Source: an uncultured bacterium (lineage in GTDB: Bacteria > Cyanobacteriota > Vampirovibrionia > Gastranaerophilales > Gastranaerophilaceae). Taken from it: a DNA stretch of 64,000 nt. Position 1 is the first letter of the stretch, and every line of letters starts with the position of its first letter. A model generated the notes under the pieces. That model had not been told where the DNA came from. It did not search any database and saw only the letters and a list, made by a program, of their open reading frames with translations. Shown one piece after another: positions 1 to 9,479 of the stretch. The translations under genes and the position numbers were made by a program. Location: assembly GCA_902797965.1 (NCBI GenBank), contig CADBUY010000004.1, forward strand, positions 142,812-206,811. The letters are read 5' to 3'.

Positions 1-2
1 AT

Positions 3-752
3 TATGAACAAGCTCTTTTAGATGTTCAAAAGGCATTAGATGCTTATCATATAGAATATTCAGTGTTTGATTTGGAAAATCTGAAAAATGATGGCGACAT
101 GTCTTTTGTTATTGGCGGCGACGGTACTCTGTTAAGAGCTGCAAGATTTTATTCTAAGTATAATAAGCCGGTTCTGGGTATAAACATGGGACGTTTGGGC
201 TTCCTTTCACAGGCAGGATTATCTCAAATAAGTTCTGTATTAGATGCCGTTTTGAGTAATCATTATATGATTGAAGACAGATTAATGCTTGAATCAGGTG
301 AGTATTTGGCTCTGAATGATTTTGTAGTTAAGGGGTGTATTTCAGGCAGAACTTCAAAATTTTTTTTAGAAGTTAATGGAAAATTTGTGTGTGATTATAT
401 TGCAGATGGCATAATTATATCTACACCAACCGGTTCGACTGCTTATGGTTTGTCTGCCGGCGGTCCTATATTATATCCTGAATTAGATGCTTTGGTTATA
501 GTTCCGATTTGTCCGCATACGCTTAACGTTCGTCCTTTGGTGGTTCCGTCTTCAGAATTAATAACTGTCAAAACTAATGATGAATTATTGTCAGTTTCAA
601 TTGATGGGTTTGTGACAACAAATTATGTCGAAAAAATAAATATTAAGACCTCTCCATATAAAGCAAAACTTGTATTCCCGGAAAAGAACAGTTTTTATTC
701 TGTTTTAAGGAATAAACTCAATTGGGGGGTCTCTCCGGAAAATAACATGTAA
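3..752 (+). CDS. nadK: NAD kinase, 5' end cut by window edge
   Basis: ATP-dependent phosphorylation of NAD to NADP in the cytoplasm. The open frame runs back to the window edge, so the true start lies upstream; an internal ATG at 63 is too late because conserved family sequence precedes it. Visible motifs are the nucleotide-binding GGDGT signature (about residue 38 of the visible part), the NMGRLGFL strand, and the NAD-site segment ADGIIISTPTGSTAYGLSAG near the middle. Typical bacterial NAD kinases are about 280-300 residues and 249 are visible, so only a short N-terminal piece is missing. It ends just before a strong hairpin terminator. Confidence 0.95.
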   Translation, partial: YEQALLDVQKALDAYHIEYSVFDLENLKNDGDMSFVIGGDGTLLRAARFYSKYNKPVLGINMGRLGFLSQAGLSQISSVLDAVLSNHYMIEDRLMLESGEYLALNDFVVKGCISGRTSKFFLEVNGKFVCDYIADGIIISTPTGSTAYGLSAGGPILYPELDALVIVPICPHTLNVRPLVVPSSELITVKTNDELLSVSIDGFVTTNYVEKINIKTSPYKAKLVFPEKNSFYSVLRNKLNWGVSPENNM

Positions 753-788
753 AAAAGGAAGTATTCATTCTTACTTCCTTTTTTTTGT
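751..788 (+). terminator. Rho-independent terminator after nadK
   Basis: Inverted repeat AAGGAAGTA/TACTTCCTT with a short AT-rich loop and a long T-run, directly behind the nadK stop codon. The A-run on the 5' side means it could also serve the convergent gene on the other strand. Confidence 0.85.
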
Positions 789-808
789 TTATAAATAGTG
801 TCTTTTGT

Positions 809-1318
809 TTATTTTGCTTCGTCAGCTTTTTTAGCTGCATCATCAGCAACTTTATCAGCTCCTTCTTTTGCTTCGTCTTTAGTGCCATTTAATGCTTCTT
901 TCAATTTCTTTAATTCTTCTTTTACTGTTTGAGCAAGTTTCTTACCTTTTTTTATCGGTAAAGTACTATTGAGAACATCTTCTGCTTGCGCTTCCAAGTC
1001 TTTTGCTTGCGCTTCCAAGTCTTTTGCTTGCTTATCTATAAATTCTTTATACTTATCAGCAGCGTTTTGCAATTCTTGGATTTCTTTTTTAGCACCGCGT
1101 TTACCAAGTGCGTATCCACCCCACAATGCACCACCGCCGATAATAGCTGCTGTTAATAATGTTGCTCCTAATCTTGATTTTGATGCATTTCTTATTTCCG
1201 CTGCCTGTTCATCATAAACTTGCGGTTGAGTGTTGTAATCTGCATAATCATCATATTGATATTGTGATGGTTGATATTGAGCGTAATCTGCAGCTCCTAC
1301 ATTTTGTACTTCAGGCAT
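809..1318 (-). CDS. Small membrane-anchored coiled-coil protein, unknown
   Basis: A 169-residue protein I cannot assign to a named family. The N-terminal 45 residues are rich in Tyr, Gln and Asp (cytoplasmic tail or disordered). They are followed by one glycine-rich membrane segment (about 50-72, containing TAAIIGGGALWGGYALGK) and a highly charged Lys/Glu/Ala coiled coil to the C-terminus. The layout recalls YtxH-like stress or envelope proteins, but this is only a resemblance. The coiled coil contains a perfect tandem duplication of the heptad KDLEAQA. The ATG is preceded by an AAGAAGG ribosome site. An inverted repeat lies in its upstream region. Confidence 0.75.
   Translation of the reverse strand: MPEVQNVGAADYAQYQPSQYQYDDYADYNTQPQVYDEQAAEIRNASKSRLGATLLTAAIIGGGALWGGYALGKRGAKKEIQELQNAADKYKEFIDKQAKDLEAQAKDLEAQAEDVLNSTLPIKKGKKLAQTVKEELKKLKEALNGTKDEAKEGADKVADDAAKKADEAK
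984..1031. repeat. Tandem 21-bp repeat inside the coiled-coil gene
   Basis: A 21-bp unit occurs twice head to tail, with a further 6 bp of a third unit. It is in frame and encodes the repeated heptad KDLEAQA. The copies are identical at the DNA level, suggesting a recent slippage duplication. Confidence 0.9.
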
Positions 1319-1344
1319 AAATAAACCTTCTTTCTTTAATTTAC

Positions 1345-1366
1345 TACACTATTTATACTTAGTGTA
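1345..1366 (-). promoter_or_regulatory. Inverted repeat in the upstream region of the coiled-coil gene
   Basis: Perfect 7-bp arms TACACTA/TAGTGTA separated by 8 bp, centred about 38 bp before the start codon of the gene at 809-1318. Read toward that gene, the spacer contains GTATAAAT, which resembles a -10 element, so the palindrome could be an operator overlapping the promoter. Function is inferred from position only. Confidence 0.45.
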
Positions 1367-1446
1367 AAACATGTGAACCCATGAAATTGCCACATTAGTT
1401 AAAATTTGTAACAATTTTGTTACAAAAAATATATATGACTTCATTG

Positions 1447-2586
1447 CTATACTCTGGTTTTGTTTTTACCTTCTTTAGCACGTTTTTTTCTACGCATAAG
1501 GTCAACAAACGCTTCAAGGCGGGTTATATATCCTGCTCTTCCTGTCTGTTCATCCATAATCAGCGGTAAAATAGGAATTTCGTGCTCGCTTCTGATTGTA
1601 GGGAAAATATTTTGTGACATTATTTCCGGCATACAGGTAAACGGTGAAATATGAATTATACCATCTTTGCCTTTTTGATCAGCAAAGACAACGTCAGATA
1701 CGCATTCCAGAGCATCGCCGCCAATATCACGCATCAAGTATGGTTTAGCCATTCTCTCTGCTCTCTGTAAGTGAGTTTCTTTATTTTGGAATGCTTTTGG
1801 TATTATTGCGTCTTTTAAGAAACTTCCTACTGTTAAACTTCTTCTTGTCTGAACTCCCATTCTGCCAAGTTCTCGCTCAATATTCTGGTTTGAAAATTCA
1901 TCATTTACCAAGAAGATTTCACCTGTTAAATCAACATTTAAAACTTCTCTGTTTGGATCAATTTCTGTTTTCTCTATCTCTGCAAGTGCTTTATGATAGG
2001 CTTTTCCCAATTCATGTGTAGAGTCAGCTTTGTCAATCATTTTTAATGCTTTTTTATAATTTTTTTCTGCATCGCCAACCCTAATCTCTCTTGCTCTGTA
2101 GTATGAAAGAGCTTTGTCCAAATCATCAATAACGAATATTTTTCTTATTGTAATATTAATTGCTCTAAGAATTAATATAGGGTCATTTTTTCCTGAAAGT
2201 TCTTTTAAGAATTTATATAAGCCTTTTATTCCGTCATATAGCGATAGTTCAATATAATTAGCGTTGTATCCTAAATCTTTTAATGTTGTATAAATATTGT
2301 TGCCGTATTCACCAAGTCTGCAAATGCCTGGTGACGTAATCATCGCAACATAATCTGCACCGCCTTCAATTGCTTCTATAAAGTTTCCGAGAATTAATTT
2401 GTATGGAAGACAAATTGCTTCAGGTGAGTTCTTTGTCCCATAAGACAAAGTTTTTTTGCTTGTATAAGGAGGAACATAAGGTTCAACTCCAATTTTTCTC
2501 AAGCCTGCAGCCCATGCTATAGATATCGTTCCCATGTGAGGGAATGCTACTTTGATTTTTTTATTTTTTTCTCTCTTAAGTGCCAT
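1447..2586 (-). CDS. CoA-dehydratase-activase-like protein (COG3581-type)
   Basis: A 379-residue cytoplasmic protein related to the 2-hydroxyacyl-CoA dehydratase component/activase-associated family often called COG3581 or DUF2229-like. Recognisable signatures are the N-terminal FPHMGTISI, SPEAICLPYKLILGN (with a conserved Cys), TSPGICRLGEYG (second Cys) and the C-terminal HISPFTCMPEIMSQN (third Cys). Such cysteines ligate an iron-sulfur cluster in dehydratase relatives. No dehydratase or activase partner lies nearby, so the substrate is unknown. It stands alone, divergent from mutL, with an AT-rich promoter region between them. The family call is from remembered motifs. Confidence 0.75.
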   Translation of the reverse strand: MALKREKNKKIKVAFPHMGTISIAWAAGLRKIGVEPYVPPYTSKKTLSYGTKNSPEAICLPYKLILGNFIEAIEGGADYVAMITSPGICRLGEYGNNIYTTLKDLGYNANYIELSLYDGIKGLYKFLKELSGKNDPILILRAINITIRKIFVIDDLDKALSYYRAREIRVGDAEKNYKKALKMIDKADSTHELGKAYHKALAEIEKTEIDPNREVLNVDLTGEIFLVNDEFSNQNIERELGRMGVQTRRSLTVGSFLKDAIIPKAFQNKETHLQRAERMAKPYLMRDIGGDALECVSDVVFADQKGKDGIIHISPFTCMPEIMSQNIFPTIRSEHEIPILPLIMDEQTGRAGYITRLEAFVDLMRRKKRAKEGKNKTRV

Positions 2587-2665
2587 TTATATTTATACCC
2601 CTTTGTAAATATATTATACCTTAAACATGTTTTGAAGTATAATAATTCTATGAGGAGTTTTTTTC

Positions 2666-4441
2666 ATGGGGAGAATAATTCAACTATCTAAAAATGTTAT
2701 AAATCAAATAGCTGCGGGAGAAGTTATTGAACGACCATATTCGGTCGTAAAAGAGCTTGTCGAAAATTCTGTAGATGCCGGTGCTACAAGAATTAGTATT
2801 GATATATCAAATGAATGCAGAGATATTAGAGTCGCAGATAACGGTTCCGGTATTCATCCTGATGATATTTTGCTTGCATTTTCAAAGCATGCAACAAGCA
2901 AAATTAAAACAGGCGAAGATTTATATAATGTTAAAACTATGGGCTTTAGAGGTGAAGCTCTTGCAAGTATTATTTCAATATCAAAATTAACTTGTATTAC
3001 AAGAACAAAAGAATTTGATTCCGGTTTTAAGGTTGAGTGCGAAAACTCGGAGGTTAAACAATCTAAAACAGGCTGCGCAGTCGGTACAATTATGGAAATA
3101 AGAGATTTATTCTATAATATTCCGGCTCGTTTAAAATTTTTAAAATCCGCAAAAACAGAGTTTGCATACATAAGCGAACTTATTCAATCACTTGCTCTTA
3201 TACATTCTGATGTAGCATTTGAACTTAAAAATAACGGTAAAACAACTATAAAAACATCAGGTCAAAACAGTATACCGCAAGCAATGAAAGAACTTTTTAG
3301 AGAAGATGTTAATAAAAATTTCCGAGAAGTATTTAAAACAGATAAAATATCAAATTTAAAAATATCAGGATATGTTAGTACGCCGGATTATACAAGATCA
3401 AGCAAAAAAGATTACTATATGTATGTAAATTCTCGTACGGTAAAATGTCCTGTTTTTCAAAAATCAGTTGACATGGTATATAAAAACCTTATCGGAAACA
3501 GATATCCTTTTATTGTCCTAAATCTTGAGATTCCACCGGAAGATGTTGATGTAAATGTTCATCCGACTAAAAAAGAAGTTCGGTATAAAAATCCTAATCA
3601 GATATTTAATTTTATTTATTCTGCTGTAAATGAAGCATTGAGTACCAGAAAACAAGAATTTGTGCATCAGGATGAACCGGTGAGGCTTGTAAAAACAGAA
3701 CCAAACAATATCGCTGAATCTTCTAAAAGTGATGATATCTTTGTCGAAACTTCAAGTGAGATTAGCTCAAGATTTGCTCAGCCTGAACAAAAACATTCTG
3801 AAGTAATAGAGTTTCCTAAAAAGATAAATAACTACAAACAACCTGTTATTAATCAGGAAAAATTTATATCTGAATCAACAAAAGCGGAAGAAGACGTTAT
3901 AATCGGTCAATATAAAAAAACTTATATTCTTATTGAGCGTGAAGAAGGTCTAGAAATTGTTGATCAGCATATTGCAGAAGAACGTTATATATATGAGCAG
4001 CTTAAAAAGACTAAGAATATAGATTGCCAGCTTTTGTTTATATCTGATGTAATAGAAATATCGCCTACGGATAAAGAGCTGCTTGAAGCTAATAAAGATA
4101 AGCTGTTAAGATTTGGATATGAGATTGATTTTATGTCAGATCACGAAGTTATATTCCGAAAAGTTCCTCAGCTATTATCAAAAGTACCTCCAAGAGAAAT
4201 TTTAGCGGATATTTTAGAACATATATCAGGCGATATTGATAATATTGAAGAGCAAATTCTTATTACAACATCTTGTAAAGCGGCTGTTAAGGCTAATACT
4301 TACTTAAATCAATTCCAAATGCAGGAAATTATTCGGAATTGGCGAACTTGTGAAAAACCTTTTACATGTCCTCATGGCAGACCGATTTCTAAAATACTTG
4401 AACACAAAGATATTGCTAAATTCTTTCAAAGAAATAAGTAA
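2666..4441 (+). CDS. mutL: DNA mismatch repair protein MutL (endonuclease type)
   Basis: Couples mismatch recognition by MutS to strand removal. The N-terminal GHKL ATPase is clear: QIAAGEVIERP, ELVENSVDAGA, DNGSGI, KHATSKI and GFRGEALASI. The C-terminal dimerisation region carries the metal-dependent nicking motif as DQHIAEERYIYE (about residue 433; Ile replaces the usual Ala). It also has the supporting SCKAAVKA and CPHGRP motifs, so this is an endonuclease-type MutL as in bacteria lacking MutH. At 591 residues it has a normal length. The start has a GAGGAG ribosome site. mutS is not in the window. Its stop abuts the stop of the convergent dikinase gene with no gap. Confidence 0.97.
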   Translation: MGRIIQLSKNVINQIAAGEVIERPYSVVKELVENSVDAGATRISIDISNECRDIRVADNGSGIHPDDILLAFSKHATSKIKTGEDLYNVKTMGFRGEALASIISISKLTCITRTKEFDSGFKVECENSEVKQSKTGCAVGTIMEIRDLFYNIPARLKFLKSAKTEFAYISELIQSLALIHSDVAFELKNNGKTTIKTSGQNSIPQAMKELFREDVNKNFREVFKTDKISNLKISGYVSTPDYTRSSKKDYYMYVNSRTVKCPVFQKSVDMVYKNLIGNRYPFIVLNLEIPPEDVDVNVHPTKKEVRYKNPNQIFNFIYSAVNEALSTRKQEFVHQDEPVRLVKTEPNNIAESSKSDDIFVETSSEISSRFAQPEQKHSEVIEFPKKINNYKQPVINQEKFISESTKAEEDVIIGQYKKTYILIEREEGLEIVDQHIAEERYIYEQLKKTKNIDCQLLFISDVIEISPTDKELLEANKDKLLRFGYEIDFMSDHEVIFRKVPQLLSKVPPREILADILEHISGDIDNIEEQILITTSCKAAVKANTYLNQFQMQEIIRNWRTCEKPFTCPHGRPISKILEHKDIAKFFQRNK

Positions 4442-6040
4442 TTAAAGTCTTTTGAGAGCTTTTTTTACTATATCTCTTGTTTGCCAGAAGTAAACTTTAC
4501 CGTTTTTGATTCCACCTTCTACATCTTGACGTTTAGAAAATACTTTTTCGAGAGCAAGAGCATTTTTACCTATTATTGTAATTAGCGGAGCAAGGACTTC
4601 CCAATTATCTTCAACAAGATTAAGACCGTCTTCTTTTTCTAAAATATTACCTTTTTCGTCAGTTATAAATTGGCTGTTATATATTTGATGTTCAACTATT
4701 TTAGATTTTTTCTTGTCTCCGTAATATATGATTTGAGCAGGATTACTCTGTTTAAGTTCATATCTTTTAGGAGACAATTCTATATTTACAGAACTGTTGT
4801 CGAAATCGGTATATGCAGTAAATGTATATTCTGGAGCTATATACTCTTGAACTATAATAGACGGTTGAATTACATTATCAGGAATATTATATCGTTTTCT
4901 TGATTCTATTGCTTGAGGAGAATCTTTTGATTTATATATATTATCCATTGTAATTATAAAATCGTCTGAGCGATAGCAGCGATCTGATTCATATAAACCT
5001 GCTGTCGGATATTCATATAAATCTTCAGCATTAAAAGCTGAACGCATAATTGTTTTTTTAGGGTCTATACCTAAACTTTCACATTTATATTCCAATTCCT
5101 TTATGTATGGATTTTCAAATTTTCTATCTGTTCTTTCTTTATCATTAGCAGCTTCATCTAAAAAATTTTCAACTTTTTCAATATATTTTGCAGGTATAAT
5201 AAAACCCCTTGGAATTTCAATGTCTTTCAGAATGCTGTCATATTTAAGAGTCTGCATCATTCCTAATCTGTATGCTTTAGTGCTTGCATTATATTTTGTA
5301 AGCTGGCTGTAATTTAAAAAGCCGTCTTCACCAATAAGCATCGGAATATTTATTAATTGTTTTTCAACTGTATAAGGTGTTTTTTCAATCTCTTTGAATG
5401 TTAAATTACCATCAGTATTTGATATGCTGATATACTTATTTTTTAATTGTGCCAATTTATTATATTTGTCCTTATCATACAAAATAGTCAGCATATTGTA
5501 ATAACTTCTTGCAAGCGAAGCAATATGAGATAAAAAATTAATAATGCCGTCTGAAACTACAATTCCCTTAACATTGACCGGTAATTGTGCAAGTTCATAT
5601 CCTTCGCCTACGTCTTTAAGTAATAAAATTACAGACTCATCTTTCGGAATGTTTTTTATATTATCAATCAACCTACCCTCACCAAATCCTTTTGCAATAT
5701 CTTTTTGCAGAGGTTTGCCGCGATTAATTAAATCTTTGACAAAAACATCTCTAGAAAGTTTGTGACTGTCTATGTATATTGATTTACCATTATTTTCATA
5801 TTTATTGGTATCTTTATAGTAAATCTTATATTCTTCAATAGGGTATTTTGATTTTGCTGTGTATCGTTTTCCGTCATAATCCATTGCAATAGTTTCTTTA
5901 TCTGTTATTAAAACAGGTTCTTTTCCCAGATTTTCAGCATTATCCGTACTAATTTCATTAACAGTACCTTCGCCGTTTTTTTGATAAAAGCGGAAGTAAT
6001 TTGATTTAAAGTTTGAATTATCGGCTAAGTGTACTTTCAT
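4442..6040 (-). CDS. Glucan-water-dikinase-like protein (swivelling His plus ATP-binding domain)
   Basis: A 532-residue protein. A phosphohistidine-type segment comes first (FLSHIASLAR, His172), followed by a PPDK-type nucleotide-binding domain: MRSAFNAEDLYEYPTAGLYES starting near 332, VQEYIAPEYTF near 398 and VEGGIKNGKVYFWQTR near 507. In PEP synthase and pyruvate phosphate dikinase the ATP domain comes first. The order here and the motif wording match plant glucan water dikinase (LSHVSVRARN, then EDLAG..AAGLYES). By that family it would transfer the beta-phosphate of ATP through His to a carbohydrate. No starch-binding module is visible, so the substrate is unproven. The N-terminus bears a SNFKS motif shared with other orphans here. 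It is divergent from pgi. Confidence 0.7.
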   Translation of the reverse strand: MKVHLADNSNFKSNYFRFYQKNGEGTVNEISTDNAENLGKEPVLITDKETIAMDYDGKRYTAKSKYPIEEYKIYYKDTNKYENNGKSIYIDSHKLSRDVFVKDLINRGKPLQKDIAKGFGEGRLIDNIKNIPKDESVILLLKDVGEGYELAQLPVNVKGIVVSDGIINFLSHIASLARSYYNMLTILYDKDKYNKLAQLKNKYISISNTDGNLTFKEIEKTPYTVEKQLINIPMLIGEDGFLNYSQLTKYNASTKAYRLGMMQTLKYDSILKDIEIPRGFIIPAKYIEKVENFLDEAANDKERTDRKFENPYIKELEYKCESLGIDPKKTIMRSAFNAEDLYEYPTAGLYESDRCYRSDDFIITMDNIYKSKDSPQAIESRKRYNIPDNVIQPSIIVQEYIAPEYTFTAYTDFDNSSVNIELSPKRYELKQSNPAQIIYYGDKKKSKIVEHQIYNSQFITDEKGNILEKEDGLNLVEDNWEVLAPLITIIGKNALALEKVFSKRQDVEGGIKNGKVYFWQTRDIVKKALKRL

Positions 6041-6136
6041 AACATTTTTATGCTATCACAAACTATTTTTTATTGCATAATTTCTTTTTTTTTGTAAAAA
6101 TAGTATTGTATATACATGTAAAGGGCTTTATAACGC

Positions 6137-7528
6137 ATGCTAAGATTAAACTGCAAGAACTCTGATTGTAAAATAATCGGTGATGTTCATGGGCTTAACC
6201 TTGAAGAAGAATTTAATAATAGTGCTGAAAAGATAGCAGATATAATAAGAAGTCTTAACCAGCGGAAAGACAAACCCGGAGAATGGCTTCAATGGATGAA
6301 TTTAGGCTATAATGAAGAAACGATTTGGTATGTTAAAGAATTTGCCTCTCTTGTAGAGGGAAGATTTGATAATATTCTTGTGCTAGGTATCGGGGGCTCT
6401 GCGCTTGGAGGAATGGCAGTAACGGAGGCTTTGTTAAAGCCTTATTGGAATTTTTTATCTCCGGAACAAAGGAATAATCTTCCACGAATATTTTTCCTTG
6501 ATAATATTGATCCGGATGCAATAAACGGTCTTTTAGATGTACTTGATTTAAAGAAAACGCTTGTTAATGTAATTACAAAATCCGGTGATACAGCTGAAAC
6601 CATGTCTCAATTTATGGTTATAAAGGATTTGATGGAAAAAGTTCTGGGCGATGACTACAGAAAAAACATTATAGCCACTACCGATAAAAAGATGGGAATT
6701 TTAAGACAGCTTGCTGATCAGGAGGGATATAAAATCTTCTATGTTCCGGATGATATAGGCGGGCGTTTTTCTGTATTCTCTTCAGTAGGTCTTGTGCCCT
6801 TTGCTCTGGTAGGATTAGACATTGAAAAAATGATGAGCGGCATTAAGGATATTGATTTAGAATTAAAAAATACGGATATTCATCAAAATATTGCTGCTCA
6901 GTACGCTTTAATTCATTATTTAATGGATACTAAAAAGGATAAAAATATTACCGTTATGATGCCGTATTCTGCCAAATTAAAATATATTCCTGATTGGTAT
7001 GTGCAATTAATTGCAGAATCTTTAGGTAAAAGGGTAAATAAGAATAATGAAAAAGTGAATGTTGGATTGACTCCTGTTAAAGCGGTAGGAGCTACTGATC
7101 AACATACACAATTACAGCTGATGAATGAAGGTCCTAATAATAAAGTTGTTACATTTATTAGAGTTGCAGAGTTTGATACTATATTAAAAATTCCTAAAAT
7201 TTTTGAATATACCGGAATCGGTTATTTAGGCGGCAAAACTATTAATGATTTAATGAGAGCCGAAACTTATTCTACAATGGTATCATTAGAAGATAATCAG
7301 AGACCGACATTAACTTTAACAATTGATAAAATTGATGAGTATCATGTTGCTCAGCTATTGTATATGCTGGAAGTTCAAACTGCGATTTTAGGTGAACTCT
7401 ATAATATTAATACTTTTGACCAACCCGGAGTAGAACAAGTAAAAAATTATATGTATGCTCTAATGGGACGTGCAGGTTATGAAGGCTCTGCAAGTGCATT
7501 ACGCGAAAAAATGGGTATAATGATATAG
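6137..7528 (+). CDS. pgi: Glucose-6-phosphate isomerase
   Basis: Interconverts glucose-6-phosphate and fructose-6-phosphate in glycolysis. Family motifs are present in order: LGIGGSALGGMAVTEALL (about residue 83), TKSGDTAETMSQF (sugar-phosphate contact), PDDIGGRFSVFSSVGLVP, GATDQHTQLQLMNEGP and the C-terminal QPGVEQVKNYMYALMG. At 463 residues it belongs to the shorter bacterial type. The start lies behind an AAAGGG ribosome site. It is transcribed away from the dikinase-like gene; the pairing suggests both act on hexose or glucan metabolism, which is an inference from position. Confidence 0.95.
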   Translation: MLRLNCKNSDCKIIGDVHGLNLEEEFNNSAEKIADIIRSLNQRKDKPGEWLQWMNLGYNEETIWYVKEFASLVEGRFDNILVLGIGGSALGGMAVTEALLKPYWNFLSPEQRNNLPRIFFLDNIDPDAINGLLDVLDLKKTLVNVITKSGDTAETMSQFMVIKDLMEKVLGDDYRKNIIATTDKKMGILRQLADQEGYKIFYVPDDIGGRFSVFSSVGLVPFALVGLDIEKMMSGIKDIDLELKNTDIHQNIAAQYALIHYLMDTKKDKNITVMMPYSAKLKYIPDWYVQLIAESLGKRVNKNNEKVNVGLTPVKAVGATDQHTQLQLMNEGPNNKVVTFIRVAEFDTILKIPKIFEYTGIGYLGGKTINDLMRAETYSTMVSLEDNQRPTLTLTIDKIDEYHVAQLLYMLEVQTAILGELYNINTFDQPGVEQVKNYMYALMGRAGYEGSASALREKMGIMI

Positions 7529-7538
7529 TTAGTGTGTA

Positions 7539-9464
7539 CTAATTATTTTTTACAGCCTCTTTTTCTGCATATTTTTCAAGCAAAACAGTAGTGTTTGTAT
7601 CTACTTCATGTCTTTTAATTAAGTCTGTTGCTATTTTTTGTTTGTCTCCTCTCATGTTTTGAACTATTTTAACAACGATATCATGGGGTGCAACTTCTGC
7701 AATTGTTTTTAATTTTTTTTCGTCTTTTTCAGTTTGAATGTATAATTTAATCCTTTCATCATATTTTGAAGATAATGTTGAATTTTGAACACACATTTTA
7801 ATAAATTTATGTTCTGAATTGTCAAGATTCTTTAATGCTTGTTCTTCGTCAATTATACCTTTTAATAGTGCTGTTGTAATCTCTTCTTCACTTTTTTTAA
7901 TAGCAGGTCTTTCAAATTTTTTTGCCTGTTCTCTAATGTAGATTTGCGTAAAACTTAAAACTTCTTTGTTTAAGTTGTTTATTTTACTTTTAGGTGAGGT
8001 GATAAATTGCTTAATTTGAGCATTTTTATCAGTTTGTTTATCTTTTTTAACATTATTTTTCTTATCGTTAAAAACTTTGTTTAAAGTTTTTTCAACAATT
8101 TCTTTGATATTAGTTTTTACTTTTGCAAAATTTTCTTTTATTTTAGGATTTTTTTCTAATAATTCTTTAATATATTCAGTAGCTCTTTGTTCTACTTTTG
8201 CCATATCAGCATCTGTTAAAAAACCATCATTATCAGAAACCCATTGTTTGATAAAAGTTTCTTTCTCTTCTGAATTCATGTTAATATTAGCATAAGCAGC
8301 TTCACCGATACCCATTGCGGTAGCTTTGCTTATTTCCGGTGAAAATTCTCCTTTAGCTCTTAAAGCAACAAATTGTGTTTCATAATTTTCTAAGTTTTCT
8401 TTTGTTTTATATGTGCCAAAAACTTTGTGGTATTGTTCAAATGCTGCTAAGGCTTTTTCGTCACCAAGGTCTTCACCTCTGCCTTTTACTGTGTTTATAT
8501 ATTCTTTAAAGCTTTCAAAAGATTGCATTGTGTTTGCTATTTTTTCTCTAATTTCAATCGGATATGATTCCATAAGCTGTTTAGCTGCTTCACCTACATC
8601 TTTTGATGAAACGATTAAAATAAGTTCCATAGCACTTTCAAATGGAATTTTTTTGCTTAATTCATCAAATATGTGTTTTCTGTATCTTGCCATTTCTTTC
8701 TTTAATTCTTCCATAGCAACGGCTTTTTCTTCTTCTGTCATACCTTCCATTGCTGCTATTTTTTCTTCTTTTCTTGCTTTCATTTTTGTTTCAAATGATA
8801 AACGACGTTTTCTCAGTTCTTCAGGACTTAAATTTTCAATAGAATATTCATTCCCCTTTTTATCGTGAGTAATGAAGTGATACATTAATGCTGCGTCTGT
8901 TACTACGGCTTCTAACTTGTTTACATCGGGGACGTTTGCTTTATTTACTCTCTCAATTGATTCTATTAAGTAGTTAAGAAGTGTAATTTGAAGATTTTTG
9001 TTCATTTTGCTGAACTCTACAAATGTTTTGCCTGTTAAAGCTGCCATGTTGATTGATAATTGTGCAAAATCTATGCCTGATTCTTTACATTTATTTCTAA
9101 GAGTAACTCTAACCTTATTCAATTCTTCTTCTGAAACTTCTTTTTGCTCTTTTCTTTGCTCTGTTGTGACAGTTATATTTTCTTTTTCTTTAACCTGTTT
9201 TTTAGTTTTTTTTGTTTCTTGCGGTTTTTTTACAGCTTCTTCTTTTGTTTCATTTTTAGCTTTATTATCTTTTTGAGAAGATTCAAATTTATCACCAATT
9301 GTTTCTTGTTGTCCAAGAATGCTGCTTAAAACGCTTCCAATACTGCATGCTGATGAGGAATATATTTTACGTGAATTTTTATTGCCAAATATATTGTCAC
9401 TTTTTATGCCGACAATATTCCCAATATATGATATAGTTTTCCCTAAAACGTCTTTAATTCCCAT
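7539..9464 (-). CDS. Large lysine-rich helical protein, orphan family (member 1)
   Basis: A 641-residue protein with no recognised domain. The first 50 residues are moderately hydrophobic and Ser/Gly/Ile-rich. A Lys/Glu/Thr-rich disordered linker follows (about 60-115), then an all-helical body. It shares blocks with the protein at 30343-32184: an N-terminal C-K-x-x-G-I segment, and a core where alanine/isoleucine/glycine is followed by NMxxxEKE and a Trp (about residue 395). The ATG has a GAGG ribosome site. The upstream region carries the ACTTTATATATATA promoter-like motif with the same 17-bp upstream spacing as that relative. Function unknown; the absence of a signal peptide argues against classical secretion. 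Confidence 0.75.
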   Translation of the reverse strand: MGIKDVLGKTISYIGNIVGIKSDNIFGNKNSRKIYSSSACSIGSVLSSILGQQETIGDKFESSQKDNKAKNETKEEAVKKPQETKKTKKQVKEKENITVTTEQRKEQKEVSEEELNKVRVTLRNKCKESGIDFAQLSINMAALTGKTFVEFSKMNKNLQITLLNYLIESIERVNKANVPDVNKLEAVVTDAALMYHFITHDKKGNEYSIENLSPEELRKRRLSFETKMKARKEEKIAAMEGMTEEEKAVAMEELKKEMARYRKHIFDELSKKIPFESAMELILIVSSKDVGEAAKQLMESYPIEIREKIANTMQSFESFKEYINTVKGRGEDLGDEKALAAFEQYHKVFGTYKTKENLENYETQFVALRAKGEFSPEISKATAMGIGEAAYANINMNSEEKETFIKQWVSDNDGFLTDADMAKVEQRATEYIKELLEKNPKIKENFAKVKTNIKEIVEKTLNKVFNDKKNNVKKDKQTDKNAQIKQFITSPKSKINNLNKEVLSFTQIYIREQAKKFERPAIKKSEEEITTALLKGIIDEEQALKNLDNSEHKFIKMCVQNSTLSSKYDERIKLYIQTEKDEKKLKTIAEVAPHDIVVKIVQNMRGDKQKIATDLIKRHEVDTNTTVLLEKYAEKEAVKNN

Positions 9465-9479
9465 GATATTCCTCGTGTG

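Noticed and set aside
8413..8868. 151-codon frame opposite the large helical orphan
   Set aside because: Antisense shadow of a long Lys/Glu-rich gene, whose reverse complement often lacks stop codons; no start signals.
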